From DASWFI01 sp036394315 (GTDB lineage Bacteria; Patescibacteriota; Doudnabacteria; UBA920; O2-02-FULL-48-8), in contig DASWFI010000156.1 in NCBI GenBank assembly GCA_036394315.1, forward strand, positions 1 through 62,742: DNA of 62,742 bases. Reading direction: 5' to 3'. The position numbers and the translations under genes are program-made. The notes beneath the pieces are model-generated. The model saw nothing but the letters and a program-made list of their open reading frames with translations. It was not told where the DNA came from and made no database searches. Position 1 is the first letter of the stretch; each line of letters opens with the position of its first letter. This document shows positions 18,584 through 26,215 of the stretch, in pieces.

Positions 18584-19268
18584 TATTTTTCCTTTTTAGA
18601 TATTTCTTTACGATCGGATAAATTTTGTCGCTGATCTCTCCTACACTCAATAATTTTCCGTTCACATAACCTTCAATTACGTCGTAATGGAATTTTTTGG
18701 CGATTTCGAGGTAAATTCGTTCAGCTGCCTGGAGGTGTTCGGAATCTTTTTCGTGAATATCTATATGCTTCGGCCCTATGTAATACTGCGGACCCCGCTT
18801 TTTAATTAATTTCAGTGAAACTTCCGCGGGCAAGTGAAGAATTATGTGAAGATCTGGTTTTGGGATCTTAAAAAAATTATACTCCAGATCCGTAATCCAT
18901 TTAAAATATTTTTCTCTTTCTTTGCGATTCAGAATTTTCCCGCCCTGGTGAGCCATGTTGGCGGTCACGTATCTGTTCGATACGACGATGTAACCAGAAT
19001 TCAGATTGCGGCGAATTCTCTGAGCTGCCGCAAAACGGTCCACTGCATAAAAAACAGATGGAATATATGCGCCCAATTCGTTGCCGCTACCGTATACTCC
19101 CGTAAGATATTCTTCCACAGGTCCTGCGGACTTTTTTCCGTACTGCGGGAAGTCTTCGATTTTAACCTTATGGCCAGCATTCTGTAACCGCTTTATTAAA
19201 AGCCTGGTCTGCGTGGATTTTCCCGAACCATCCGTGCCGTCAATTACAATAAATTTGCCTTTAGACAT
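18576..19268 (-). CDS. tmk: Thymidylate kinase
   Basis: Phosphorylates dTMP to dTDP. The 230 residues include P-loop VIDGTDGSGKSTQTRL, DR motif YAVDRFAAAQ, and a lid region KKRGPQYYIGPKH. Longer than the roughly 210-residue norm, as in eukaryote/archaea-like and CPR thymidylate kinases. Its start overlaps the dcd stop by one base. Confidence 0.93.
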   Translation of the reverse strand: MSKGKFIVIDGTDGSGKSTQTRLLIKRLQNAGHKVKIEDFPQYGKKSAGPVEEYLTGVYGSGNELGAYIPSVFYAVDRFAAAQRIRRNLNSGYIVVSNRYVTANMAHQGGKILNRKEREKYFKWITDLEYNFFKIPKPDLHIILHLPAEVSLKLIKKRGPQYYIGPKHIDIHEKDSEHLQAAERIYLEIAKKFHYDVIEGYVNGKLLSVGEISDKIYPIVKKYLKRKNNG

Positions 19269-19855
19269 TATTTCTTCTGTTCCTTTCGAACTTCACCGGA
19301 TAACTTAGAAGCGAGGGGGCTTTTCTGACCAGCATATTTGTTATTTTTCTTTGATCGATACGGAACCTCTACTGGACTTGAAACCTCCTCAAAAGTAAAG
19401 GCACAAATTCGCATGCCTGGATAAAGAGCAACGGGCATGACTCCCAGATTACCCAACTCCATGGTAGGCGTCCCGGTCCATCCTGGATCAAAGATCGACG
19501 CTGTGCCGTGAACGATAATCCCCAACCGGCCAAGAGAGCTTCGGCCTTCGATCCGGCCGAGCAAATCATCTTCTAGTTCAAGATTTTCTTCCGTGGTGGC
19601 AAGTGCAAAATCTCCCGGCTGCATTATGAATGGCTCTCCATCGGGAACGGTTATTTCTTTCATGAGTTTGTCCGTGTCTACCGGGCCGTTTAGGTCAATG
19701 TAGGGGTAACTTGAGTGTTTAAAGACACGAAATTTATGTCCTAAGTGCAAATCCAAAGAACAGGAACCTAACTGTGTTTTTAAATCCGGTTTGGGCGTTA
19801 TTTTAATTCTCCCCGAACTTAGCGCTTTTTTGATGTCTCTATCTGAAAGTATCAT
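19268..19855 (-). CDS. dcd: dCTP deaminase
   Basis: Deaminates dCTP to dUTP (or directly to dUMP in bifunctional forms). The 195 residues include SSLGRLGI, HGTASIFDPGWTGTPTMELGN with catalytic residues in the GW-G-TME block, and YPGMRICAF. Monofunctional and bifunctional types cannot be told apart by eye; no separate dUTPase is visible nearby, so a bifunctional enzyme would make sense. It is the first gene of the dTTP operon. Confidence 0.93.
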   Translation of the reverse strand: MILSDRDIKKALSSGRIKITPKPDLKTQLGSCSLDLHLGHKFRVFKHSSYPYIDLNGPVDTDKLMKEITVPDGEPFIMQPGDFALATTEENLELEDDLLGRIEGRSSLGRLGIIVHGTASIFDPGWTGTPTMELGNLGVMPVALYPGMRICAFTFEEVSSPVEVPYRSKKNNKYAGQKSPLASKLSGEVRKEQKK

Positions 19856-19890
19856 TTTAATTCGTTAATTCTTAAGCATAATAACAAATC

Positions 19891-20622
19891 CTAACGATTT
19901 TTGAAAATTTTTAACACAGGGTAATAAATATCAGCCTCCAGGGGAGTTATAAGCTTGCAAAAAGTCGACTTTTCGGTAAATTTTATATCAGCATCCTTTA
20001 TAATCACAATGGGCACGCGCTCTGCTCCTTCACCCATCATATATACAGCCGAAACTGCCAAGGCATCGACGATGTCTGTTTTTGTAAACTTAAATTTTCT
20101 GCCAAAAATATCTTTTTGACCGCGATAGTCTTTTTGGGGCTCAAACCCGTAAAAGCCGATAGCGATTCCGATTGTACCCAATCTCATGGGGAAAGTATGG
20201 CTGTCTGTTGCGATCACTCCCAGGTTTTTTATTTTGTGTTTGCGGCGAAGATGCTGCCAAATCTCTTTCAGTAATCTATTCACATTATTTGGCAAGAGTG
20301 TGTAGTAGCCATTGGAATTACTTTCATCGATTCCAGCTGACAAGGCTAGAACGTGATTTTTTATAGTCAGAACAAACTTCTGCTGCTTAACACGCGTCAG
20401 TTTATAATATTCCGCTTCTTGTTTGATCAGATCGAGTTTTTTTACCTGATCCGAAATTTTTATGCATCGGCCCTGATGAATGCTTAACACTTTGGACGTA
20501 ATAACAACCACGTCACCATTTTTCAGCTTCTTAATGCTGTTTAGAAGATCATAGATATCGTCTTTCGGCGGCAAAAAAGCTCTGGTTCTAACCTTCCGTA
20601 ACTTCATGCGCCGTCCTTTCAT
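19891..20622 (-). CDS. CofE-like F420-0:gamma-glutamyl ligase family protein
   Basis: Protein of 243 residues resembling coenzyme F420-0:L-glutamate ligase (CofE/FbiB N-terminal). Motifs include GDVVVITSKVLSIHQGR, GIDESNSNGYYTLLP, DSHTFPMRLGTIGIAIGFYGF and DIVDALAVSA. No other F420 biosynthetic gene is in the window, so the real substrate may be another gamma-glutamyl acceptor. It overlaps the upstream membrane gene by 35 bp; a second ATG at 20607 would shorten the overlap. Confidence 0.75.
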   Translation of the reverse strand: MKGRRMKLRKVRTRAFLPPKDDIYDLLNSIKKLKNGDVVVITSKVLSIHQGRCIKISDQVKKLDLIKQEAEYYKLTRVKQQKFVLTIKNHVLALSAGIDESNSNGYYTLLPNNVNRLLKEIWQHLRRKHKIKNLGVIATDSHTFPMRLGTIGIAIGFYGFEPQKDYRGQKDIFGRKFKFTKTDIVDALAVSAVYMMGEGAERVPIVIIKDADIKFTEKSTFCKLITPLEADIYYPVLKIFKNR

Positions 20623-21220
20623 TCATAAACTGGAGAATTACTTTAAAAAGTAAAACGTTTAGCACAATTCCAGCAGCGAAAAGCAAACGCTCGACTATCA
20701 CTACTGGAATCAGGCTCAGCCAAACTTCCTTGGGTAAATTAAAGTAATACAACCAAAGCACCCCTCCAACTGCGTGTGCTGCGAATGTGGCTCCCAAAGC
20801 CCGGGCGAGCAGTTTGTCTTGAAAATAATAACAGACAATCGGTATCAGCCAGAACATGGAATAAAACCAAACTGTACGGCCAATTGGATGAACCACAAAC
20901 AGAATTATGGCGAGCAGCGGGACTAATATATTCCACTTGGATTTCTTACTGAAATAAACAACTGCAAAAAGTGTGGGTATAATTCTAAGCAGCATACCCA
21001 AATCTAGGTGAGTTGTTTGGTGAATAATCAAATTAAGCAATTGCATCACGATAACAGCGACTAGGCCAATCCCAGTGCCTAAAAATTGACCGGCAATGGG
21101 CGCAAAGCTATCAAACAGTGTGAATGTAGCTTTCGTACCTGCCAGATGCCCCAGCTTAATATTTAGCGATAGAGTGCTCAGAATTACAAACAAACCCAAT
21201 AGAAATATTTTTTTATTCAT
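20588..21220 (-). CDS. ECF-transporter S-component-like membrane protein
   Basis: Hydrophobic protein with five or six helices; the size and topology match substrate-binding S components of energy-coupling-factor vitamin transporters. I chose ATG 21220 because the upstream TTG at 21241 sits in the U-tract of the leader terminator. No EcfA/T genes are near, so a shared module would be needed. The leader (21221-21354) can form competing terminator and antiterminator hairpins, which suggests ligand control. The substrate cannot be read from sequence. Confidence 0.6.
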   Translation of the reverse strand: MNKKIFLLGLFVILSTLSLNIKLGHLAGTKATFTLFDSFAPIAGQFLGTGIGLVAVIVMQLLNLIIHQTTHLDLGMLLRIIPTLFAVVYFSKKSKWNILVPLLAIILFVVHPIGRTVWFYSMFWLIPIVCYYFQDKLLARALGATFAAHAVGGVLWLYYFNLPKEVWLSLIPVVIVERLLFAAGIVLNVLLFKVILQFMNERTAHEVTEG

Positions 21221-21239
21221 CGTTTTGAGGTTAATAGAC

Positions 21240-21354
21240 AAAATAAAACCGCCACTAGGGCGGCTTTGGAAATTACAAAGCGAAATCCCTAGTGTCCTAG
21301 GGCTGTTTCAGCGTAGGATGACCAGATTCTTTTGTTTCGTGTGATTAACATGAT
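21240..21354 (-). ncRNA. Candidate riboswitch/attenuator leader
   Basis: After the promoter at 21361-21389 the transcript can form hairpin CCCTAG-GACA-CTAGGG (21302-21287) and then terminator CCGCC-CTAGT-GGCGG (21263-21249) with a TTTTATTTT tail. CACTAGGG (21294-21287) is also perfectly complementary to CCCTAGTG (21260-21253) inside the terminator, so antiterminator and terminator exclude each other. A small GCTG-AAA-CAGC hairpin and a CGAAA/TTTCG pairing may form the aptamer core. I match it to no known class. Confidence 0.6.
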
Positions 21355-21360
21355 ACTTGC

Positions 21361-21389
21361 AGTATAAGACTAATAAATTTGAGGGTCAA
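21361..21389 (-). promoter_or_regulatory. Promoter of the candidate riboswitch transcript
   Basis: On the minus strand, TTGACC (21389-21384), a 17-bp spacer and TATACT (21366-21361). It overlaps the 3' end of the NUDIX gene at 21370. Confidence 0.7.
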
Positions 21390-21801
21390 TAAGGAGCTGC
21401 TTATTTAAGTATATATCCAAAAAATGCTTGTGAGCAAAAAATATATTTTCAGGAAGATTCTTTATGTCGAACCATTCCCACTTTTCACATTTGTCCGGTT
21501 CTTTATTTTCAAGTTCGCCGTGGAATTTCTTCGAAACAAAAACGAATTGGATATAATGTTGTTTTGTATCTTGCCTGGGTTGGTTAATAACTCCCGAATA
21601 GTTCAATTCATCCACAACTAAACCGGTTTCCTCCAGTAATTCTCTTTTAGCTCCATCAGCAAGTGTTTCGTTAAATTCCAAATGACCACTCGGGAATCCC
21701 CAATAACCGTCCCCAGTAATATTTTTGCGCTTGCCTAAAAGAACTTTATTATCCTTTTCCAAAATAACATTAACACCTACTTTTATAGTTTGATTTTCCA
21801 T
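21370..21801 (-). CDS. NUDIX hydrolase
   Basis: Protein of 143 residues. Nudix box GHLEFNETLADGAKRELLEE is complete. Preceding GKRKNITGDGYWGFPSG resembles MutT/ADP-ribose-type members that sanitise nucleotides or nucleotide sugars. Substrate unknown. It stands alone between the rplA terminator and the riboswitch-like leader. Confidence 0.85.
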   Translation of the reverse strand: MENQTIKVGVNVILEKDNKVLLGKRKNITGDGYWGFPSGHLEFNETLADGAKRELLEETGLVVDELNYSGVINQPRQDTKQHYIQFVFVSKKFHGELENKEPDKCEKWEWFDIKNLPENIFFAHKHFLDIYLNKQLLIDPQIY

Positions 21802-21807
21802 AAATTT

Positions 21808-21832
21808 AAACGCCTCATAAACATGAGGCGTG
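21808..21832 (-). terminator. Terminator after rplA
   Basis: ACGCCTCAT pairs with ATGAGGCGT around a 4-nt loop, followed on the minus strand by TTTAAATTT. It closes the secE-rplA operon. Confidence 0.75.
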
Positions 21833-21837
21833 GTAAC

Positions 21838-22512
21838 TTAAATTTTCACTTTGATCCCAGGCCCCATGGTGGCGTTGATGGAGATCGAAGCCATGTATTC
21901 TTTTTTCAGCCCCGAAGGCCTAGATGAATTTAGCGCATCTATGAATGATTTAAAGTTGGCGAGAATTTGATCGTCCGGAAAATTACTCTTGCCCAAAATC
22001 ATGTGGACATTGCCGGATTCGTCGTTTTTAAATTCCGCTTTGCCTGTGGCGAATTCTTTTACTGTTTTGCCGATATCGGCCGAAACAGTACCTGATTTTG
22101 GATTGGGCATCAAACCGCGGGGACCCAAAAATTTGGCGATCTGTGCCAGTTTCGGCATCATCGCAGGCTCTGCGATGGCGATATCAAAGTTCAGCTGTTC
22201 GCTCTCCTTGATTTTCTTGATCAAATCTTCACCGCCCACAACTACAGCACCTGCGTCCTTGGCTTCCTTTTCTTTGGCAGTAGTGACAAACGCGGCAATT
22301 CTTTTGGTTTTGCCCGTGCCGTGAGGCAGCGTTACAGTCGTTCGGACAGTTTGATCGGATTTTTTTGCATCAATTCCCAGACGAACATGGACTTCGATAT
22401 TGCCGACAAACTTAGTCGTGGCAGTTTTCTTCGCCAAAGCAATAGCTTCGGAGGGCGTATATTGCTTGTTAACGTCGACTTCTTTGGCAGCATTTTCAAA
22501 TCTTTTACCCAT
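21838..22512 (-). CDS. rplA: Ribosomal protein uL1
   Basis: Protein of 224 residues. Recognisable uL1 blocks include MGKRFENAAKEVD, LPHGTGKTKRIAAF, FLGPRGLMPNPKSGTV, and ISINATMGPGIKV at the C-terminus. It binds 23S rRNA at the L1 stalk and often autoregulates its operon. It is separated from rplK by a small membrane-protein gene. Confidence 0.97.
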   Translation of the reverse strand: MGKRFENAAKEVDVNKQYTPSEAIALAKKTATTKFVGNIEVHVRLGIDAKKSDQTVRTTVTLPHGTGKTKRIAAFVTTAKEKEAKDAGAVVVGGEDLIKKIKESEQLNFDIAIAEPAMMPKLAQIAKFLGPRGLMPNPKSGTVSADIGKTVKEFATGKAEFKNDESGNVHMILGKSNFPDDQILANFKSFIDALNSSRPSGLKKEYMASISINATMGPGIKVKI

Positions 22513-22565
22513 ATTTTCCTTTCGCGGTTCAAACGACTATAAGTCTCCCGCAATTAATTAACTAA

Positions 22566-22916
22566 TTAAATCTCTTTGTCTTTTCGGATGGTGAACCAAT
22601 GATACGCATAAAGCGGGATACCCACCAGCAGCATAGCGATGGCATTTGAAGCCTGGTTCTGTTTGTTGGAAGTGCGCTGTTCCTCGCACTGTTTCTTTTG
22701 CTCGTCCTTCTGAGCTTGTGTCGATCCGATTGTTTTGCCGTCTTTATCCGGGGTCATAGGACTGGCGTAGTTGTAGCAGTAATTATCCGCTTTTGTAAAA
22801 ACATAGCTTTTAAGGCCCAGGTTAATCAAACTTACCAGGCCAATAATACATAACACCAAACCGACGGAGGCGAAAATGTATAGAAAAGCTTTTCTTAAAG
22901 TTATATTTAATGCCAT
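22566..22916 (-). CDS. Small two-helix membrane protein
   Basis: Start set at ATG 22916 because upstream codons lie inside rplK. The 116-residue product has one N-terminal helix (residues 5-33), a charged, Gln-rich loop with two cysteines, and a second helix near 92-108. It slightly resembles DUF5671-type membrane proteins. Function unknown. Its position between rplK and rplA is unusual. Confidence 0.6.
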   Translation of the reverse strand: MALNITLRKAFLYIFASVGLVLCIIGLVSLINLGLKSYVFTKADNYCYNYASPMTPDKDGKTIGSTQAQKDEQKKQCEEQRTSNKQNQASNAIAMLLVGIPLYAYHWFTIRKDKEI

Positions 22917-22959
22917 AACAATAATTATTAATAATATAAAAGCAGCGACCAAACTTAAA

Positions 22960-23382
22960 TTATTTGATCTCGACACCCATAGATCGAGCGGTACCCGCCA
23001 CGATCTTTTCCGCGGCTTCAACGCTGTTGGCGTTTAAATCAGGCATTTTTTGCTCGGCGATCGAGCGCAGCTGGGCTTTGGTAATAGTTCCAACTTTATT
23101 TTTCAGCGGATTACCTGAACCCTTTTCAATTCCCGCCGCTTTGCGGATTAAAATCGAAGCTGGAGGAGTTTTGAGGATAAACGTAAACGATCGGTCTTCG
23201 AAAATCGTGATTTCAGCAGGGACAACGATATCGCCCAGGGGAGCTGAGCGCTCATTGAAATCTTTTATGAATAACCCGATGTTAATTCCGTGGGGGCCTA
23301 AAGCCGTACCAGTTTGCTGGCTTGGAGCTGCTCTTCCCGCCGGAAGCACTATTTTTACAATTGTCTTAATTTTTTTAGCCAT
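22960..23382 (-). CDS. rplK: Ribosomal protein uL11
   Basis: Protein of 140 residues opening MAKKIKTIVKIVLPAGRAAPS, with ALGPHGINIGLFIKDFNER and the C-terminal rRNA-binding domain ending AGTARSMGVEIK. It forms the GTPase-associated centre. In most bacteria it directly follows nusG; here a slipin gene intervenes. Confidence 0.97.
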   Translation of the reverse strand: MAKKIKTIVKIVLPAGRAAPSQQTGTALGPHGINIGLFIKDFNERSAPLGDIVVPAEITIFEDRSFTFILKTPPASILIRKAAGIEKGSGNPLKNKVGTITKAQLRSIAEQKMPDLNANSVEAAEKIVAGTARSMGVEIK

Positions 23383-23421
23383 ATGATTCCTTAATCCGCT
23401 TGTTAAGAAGCATCAAAGCGG

Positions 23422-24174
23422 TTACTTTTTTTCTAATTCCAAAAATCGTTTAATATCGGCGACCGTATTCATAAACTGCGCGGGGAAAATAATAGTGGAA
23501 TTTTTCTCCACCGCGATTTCCGCCATAGTCTGGAGATTGCGTAGCTGCAATGCTATAGGATGAGCTGCCATAACGTCAGCGGTCTGAGCCAATTTTTCAG
23601 AAGCAGCCAATTCGCCTTCCGCGGCGATAATCTTGGCGCGTTTTTCTCGTTCTGCTTCCGCTTGTTTAGCCATCGCTCTCTGCATATTTTCCGGTAATTC
23701 TATGTCTTTGATCTCTACGACGCTAACTACTACTCCCCAAGGTTCCGTATGAGCATCCAAAACATTTCTTATTTCGACATTGATTGCATCGCGCTCTGAT
23801 AAAATTTCATCCAACTGAAATCTGCCCACTATATTTCGAACTGTAGTCTGGGCAATCTGATTAATGGCGCTCATCACGTTTTCTATCGCAACTATGCTTT
23901 TGACCGGATCCTGGACTTTGTAATAAGCCACAACTGAAACGTCAACGGAAACATTATCTTTGGTGATGATTTTTTGCGGCTGTATTGGCAGAGTTACCGT
24001 GCGCAAATCCACTTTCCGCACTATGTCGATCAGTGGGATTACCCAGTTCAAACCTGGTTGTTTCGTGCCCGTAATTTTACCGAATCGAAAGACTACACCA
24101 ACCTGGTATTGCTGGACTATTCGAAGTCCAGAGATGACAACTAAGATAATTATACCAATGATTGTCTGGGGCAT
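23422..24174 (-). CDS. Slipin/stomatin-like SPFH protein
   Basis: Protein of 250 residues. A short N-terminal hydrophobic hairpin (MPQTIIGIIILVVISGLRI) anchors a band-7/SPFH domain (QYQVGVVFRFGKITG, PGLNWVIPLIDIVRKVDLR), followed by a helical AEAEREKRAKII coiled coil. Slipins organise membrane microdomains. Usually it is coded with a NfeD protease partner; none is seen here. It overlaps nusG by one base. Confidence 0.87.
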   Translation of the reverse strand: MPQTIIGIIILVVISGLRIVQQYQVGVVFRFGKITGTKQPGLNWVIPLIDIVRKVDLRTVTLPIQPQKIITKDNVSVDVSVVAYYKVQDPVKSIVAIENVMSAINQIAQTTVRNIVGRFQLDEILSERDAINVEIRNVLDAHTEPWGVVVSVVEIKDIELPENMQRAMAKQAEAEREKRAKIIAAEGELAASEKLAQTADVMAAHPIALQLRNLQTMAEIAVEKNSTIIFPAQFMNTVADIKRFLELEKK

Positions 24175-24719
24175 TACAGTTTCTTAATTTGTAAAAAATC
24201 CAATTCGATAGGAGTTTCCCGACCGAAGATGGAAACCAAGACCTTAATCTTACCTTTTTCTTCGTCAATTTCCGAAACCTTACCTTCGTAATCTTTAAAT
24301 GGACCGTCAGTGATGCGGGTTAAGTCGTTAACAGAGACGTCAATCTTGTATTTAGGTTCCTCTACTCCCATTCGCTTCTGCAGAAAAGTAATCTCCGATT
24401 CTGAAATTGGAGTGGGAATGGTGCCGGACCCGACGAAACCAGTAACGTTAGGAGTATTTCTGACCACATACCAGGAGTCGTCAGTTACGATCATTTCTAC
24501 CAGAACGTAACCTGGGAAAATTTTCTCTTCCACAGTCACGCGCTTGCTTTCTTTGATCTTAATTTTCTTTTCTTTGGGGACCAGGACGGAAAAAATCTTG
24601 TCTTCCATGCCCATGGATTCTATACGTTGTTTCAAATTAAAAGCCACACTGTCTTCATATCCAGAATAAGTGTGAAGCACGTACCAATGTTTTTCACCCG
24701 TAACTTGCTGCCTGGCCAT
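24174..24719 (-). CDS. nusG: Transcription antitermination factor NusG
   Basis: Protein of 181 residues. The NGN domain has WYVLHTYSGYEDSV and FPGYVLVEM; the C-terminal KOW domain has ITDGPFKDYEGKVSEIDEEKGKIKV. It bridges RNA polymerase and ribosome. It sits 5 bp after secE, the standard order. Confidence 0.96.
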   Translation of the reverse strand: MARQQVTGEKHWYVLHTYSGYEDSVAFNLKQRIESMGMEDKIFSVLVPKEKKIKIKESKRVTVEEKIFPGYVLVEMIVTDDSWYVVRNTPNVTGFVGSGTIPTPISESEITFLQKRMGVEEPKYKIDVSVNDLTRITDGPFKDYEGKVSEIDEEKGKIKVLVSIFGRETPIELDFLQIKKL

Positions 24720-24724
24720 AATAT

Positions 24725-24910
24725 TTACCTAGTTAGTGCCCAATTCAAAAGTTTGGTTAAACCATAATCTACAAAACCCAAAAAAACCGCGACAGCTAAA
24801 GACAGCACAACTACCGCAATAGTAACGCGTATGGTTTCAGCTCGAGACGGCCAAACTACTTTGCCCAATTCAGCTCGTGCTTCTTTGATAAATTGAATAG
24901 GATTTGCCAT
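24725..24910 (-). CDS. secE: Preprotein translocase subunit SecE
   Basis: Short SecE of 61 residues with one transmembrane helix (residues about 29-47). The conserved amphipathic motif ARAELGKVVWPSRAETI precedes it. I set the start at ATG 24910 (MANPIQ); upstream codons are inside the leader hairpin. SecE clamps SecY, which is not in the window. Confidence 0.88.
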   Translation of the reverse strand: MANPIQFIKEARAELGKVVWPSRAETIRVTIAVVVLSLAVAVFLGFVDYGLTKLLNWALTR

Positions 24911-24953
24911 ATTTTTAGGCCTTTTTAAAACCCCTCTCGGGGCTTGTAAAAAC

Positions 24954-24982
24954 ATTATACTCCAGTATGCAAATAATTGCAA
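24954..24982 (-). promoter_or_regulatory. Promoter of the secE-nusG-rplK-rplA operon
   Basis: Minus strand TTGCAA (24982-24977), 17-bp spacer, TATAAT (24959-24954). The palindromic TTGCAA also serves the divergent gene at 25025. A CCCC-GAGA-GGGG hairpin with a T-run (about 24948-24926) follows, a possible attenuator before secE. Confidence 0.7.
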
Positions 24983-25004
24983 ATTCCCAATAAATTGGTA
25001 ATAT
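24977..25004 (+). promoter_or_regulatory. Divergent promoter of the gene at 25025
   Basis: Plus strand TTGCAA (24977-24982), 16-bp spacer, TAATAT (24999-25004). It shares its -35 hexamer with the secE promoter on the other strand. Confidence 0.5.
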
Positions 25005-25024
25005 AGCCTAGAAGGAGGACGGCT

Positions 25025-25528
25025 ATGAACAGGCTAACCGGCCTGACTTTGGTGGCAGTGCTGGCGCAAGCTCAGCCTGTTTATCCTCAGTCCAAGCAGC
25101 AAGTGAAAGTGGAAATCGAATCGCAAGTTATAACTCCGGCAACCGAGTCCTGGATGAAATCGAAACTCGTTTCGATGAAGCGCGGCAAGGGCGACGTGTG
25201 GATTCCCAGCTATGAGCCGGACGATAGCGATTGGGTCGAGATCCTCTCTCGACTCGGCTGGGTTTTCTGGGAGAACAAACCGTTGCCGGAGGACGCTCGG
25301 CTCCGCACCAACGCCTGCGCCAATACCACGAGACGATCGCGGCTTCACATTCCCCTGGTGGTAGACGAAGACGTGGGACCGTTTAAGCGCTCCTTCTGCT
25401 TCGGAATTTCACGGATCAATGATCGGATCCTCGCCGAGGACACGATCATTCAACTTCGTGAAAAGCTGAACGCCGTCGCTAAAAGACTGGAGACTGTCGA
25501 AACCAAGCTAGGAATACAAAAGCAATGA
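25025..25528 (+). CDS. Secreted protein of unknown function
   Basis: Protein of 167 residues with a signal peptide (MNRLTGLTLVAVLAQAQPVYP), a middle region with two cysteines and aromatic residues, and a C-terminal heptad-like coiled coil (IIQLREKLNAVAKRLETVE), which may mediate oligomerisation. No family recognised. GGAGG stands 7 bp before the ATG. It is GC-rich with its own promoter and terminator, a single-gene cassette. Confidence 0.7.
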   Translation: MNRLTGLTLVAVLAQAQPVYPQSKQQVKVEIESQVITPATESWMKSKLVSMKRGKGDVWIPSYEPDDSDWVEILSRLGWVFWENKPLPEDARLRTNACANTTRRSRLHIPLVVDEDVGPFKRSFCFGISRINDRILAEDTIIQLREKLNAVAKRLETVETKLGIQKQ

Positions 25529-25552
25529 GCGAACTCATTGCTTTCTTTTTTT
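25522..25552 (+). terminator. Strong terminator of the 25025 gene
   Basis: GCAATGAG pairs perfectly with CTCATTGC around CGAA and runs into TTTCTTTTTTT. The stem includes the stop codon. Confidence 0.92.
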
Positions 25553-25886
25553 ATATATTTCTTCTGGCCGCGAGGGCGTATTGGGTAAAATATCTATCCA
25601 AATCCGCAAGCGTAGTTTGATATTGTTTTTCACCAAAGACTATGTCGCAAAGCACTTCCTTTGTTCGAGTAATTTCTTTCAGGCTGCTATGCCAGCGTTT
25701 ATCAGAAATTGTTAGATCCAAAAGCTCCAAAGCGCGCCAAATCGTATTTAGAAAAATTTTTTCATCCTTATTTTCCCATTTACGCGCGCGGCTAACCTCG
25801 CTGCCTATATTACCCATTTGATCGGCTAAAGGCATTAGACGCCATTTCTCAACTATCTCTTTACCGTGAATATAGTTCATAAACAA
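25551..25886 (-). CDS. Conserved-looking hypothetical helical protein
   Basis: Protein of 111 residues, all-helical, charged, no signal or membrane segment. The sequence around MGNIGSEVSRA and DRYFTQYALAARR recalls small uncharacterised CPR proteins. It overlaps the DUF5674 gene by 26 bp, so the two are probably co-translated. Confidence 0.6.
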   Translation of the reverse strand: MFMNYIHGKEIVEKWRLMPLADQMGNIGSEVSRARKWENKDEKIFLNTIWRALELLDLTISDKRWHSSLKEITRTKEVLCDIVFGEKQYQTTLADLDRYFTQYALAARRNI

Positions 25887-26208
25887 TTTTAGTAATTTTT
25901 TCTCTTACATTTGAATCTTCGATACCGCGAGTTTTGTTTCCCTGGGCTGGTCTCAGATTAATCATCGAATCGAATTCAATAAAATTATCTCCTTCTAAAT
26001 CCGGATATAAGTTTATTCCCCACAAATCTTCCTGCTTTGATCCCTGCTGCAACAATAAGGCTTCCTCATCAGCATGCATTTGGCCTCCGACGGCCATAAT
26101 TTTTTGACTAAGATCAACAACTACTTTAACCATATCACCAAAACGCTCTTTAGCGAATATCTGGAGTTCATCCTTGGTTATTTTATCCGTAACAATCTTG
26201 ATGGGCAT
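25861..26208 (-). CDS. DUF5674 family protein
   Basis: Protein of 115 residues matching the small DUF5674 family: MPIKIVTDKITKDELQ at the start, VDLSQKIMAVGGQMHADEEALLL in the middle, then WGINLYPD and FDSMINLRP. Function unknown; the family is common in CPR genomes. It is 7 bp after gyrB in the same direction. Confidence 0.75.
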   Translation of the reverse strand: MPIKIVTDKITKDELQIFAKERFGDMVKVVVDLSQKIMAVGGQMHADEEALLLQQGSKQEDLWGINLYPDLEGDNFIEFDSMINLRPAQGNKTRGIEDSNVREKITKIVYELYSR

Positions 26209-26215
26209 TATTTTC

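Noticed and set aside
21300..21330. TPP riboswitch fragment on the plus strand (CAGCGTAGG)
   Set aside because: Only one short match, in the wrong orientation for the gene and without the CTGAGA part.
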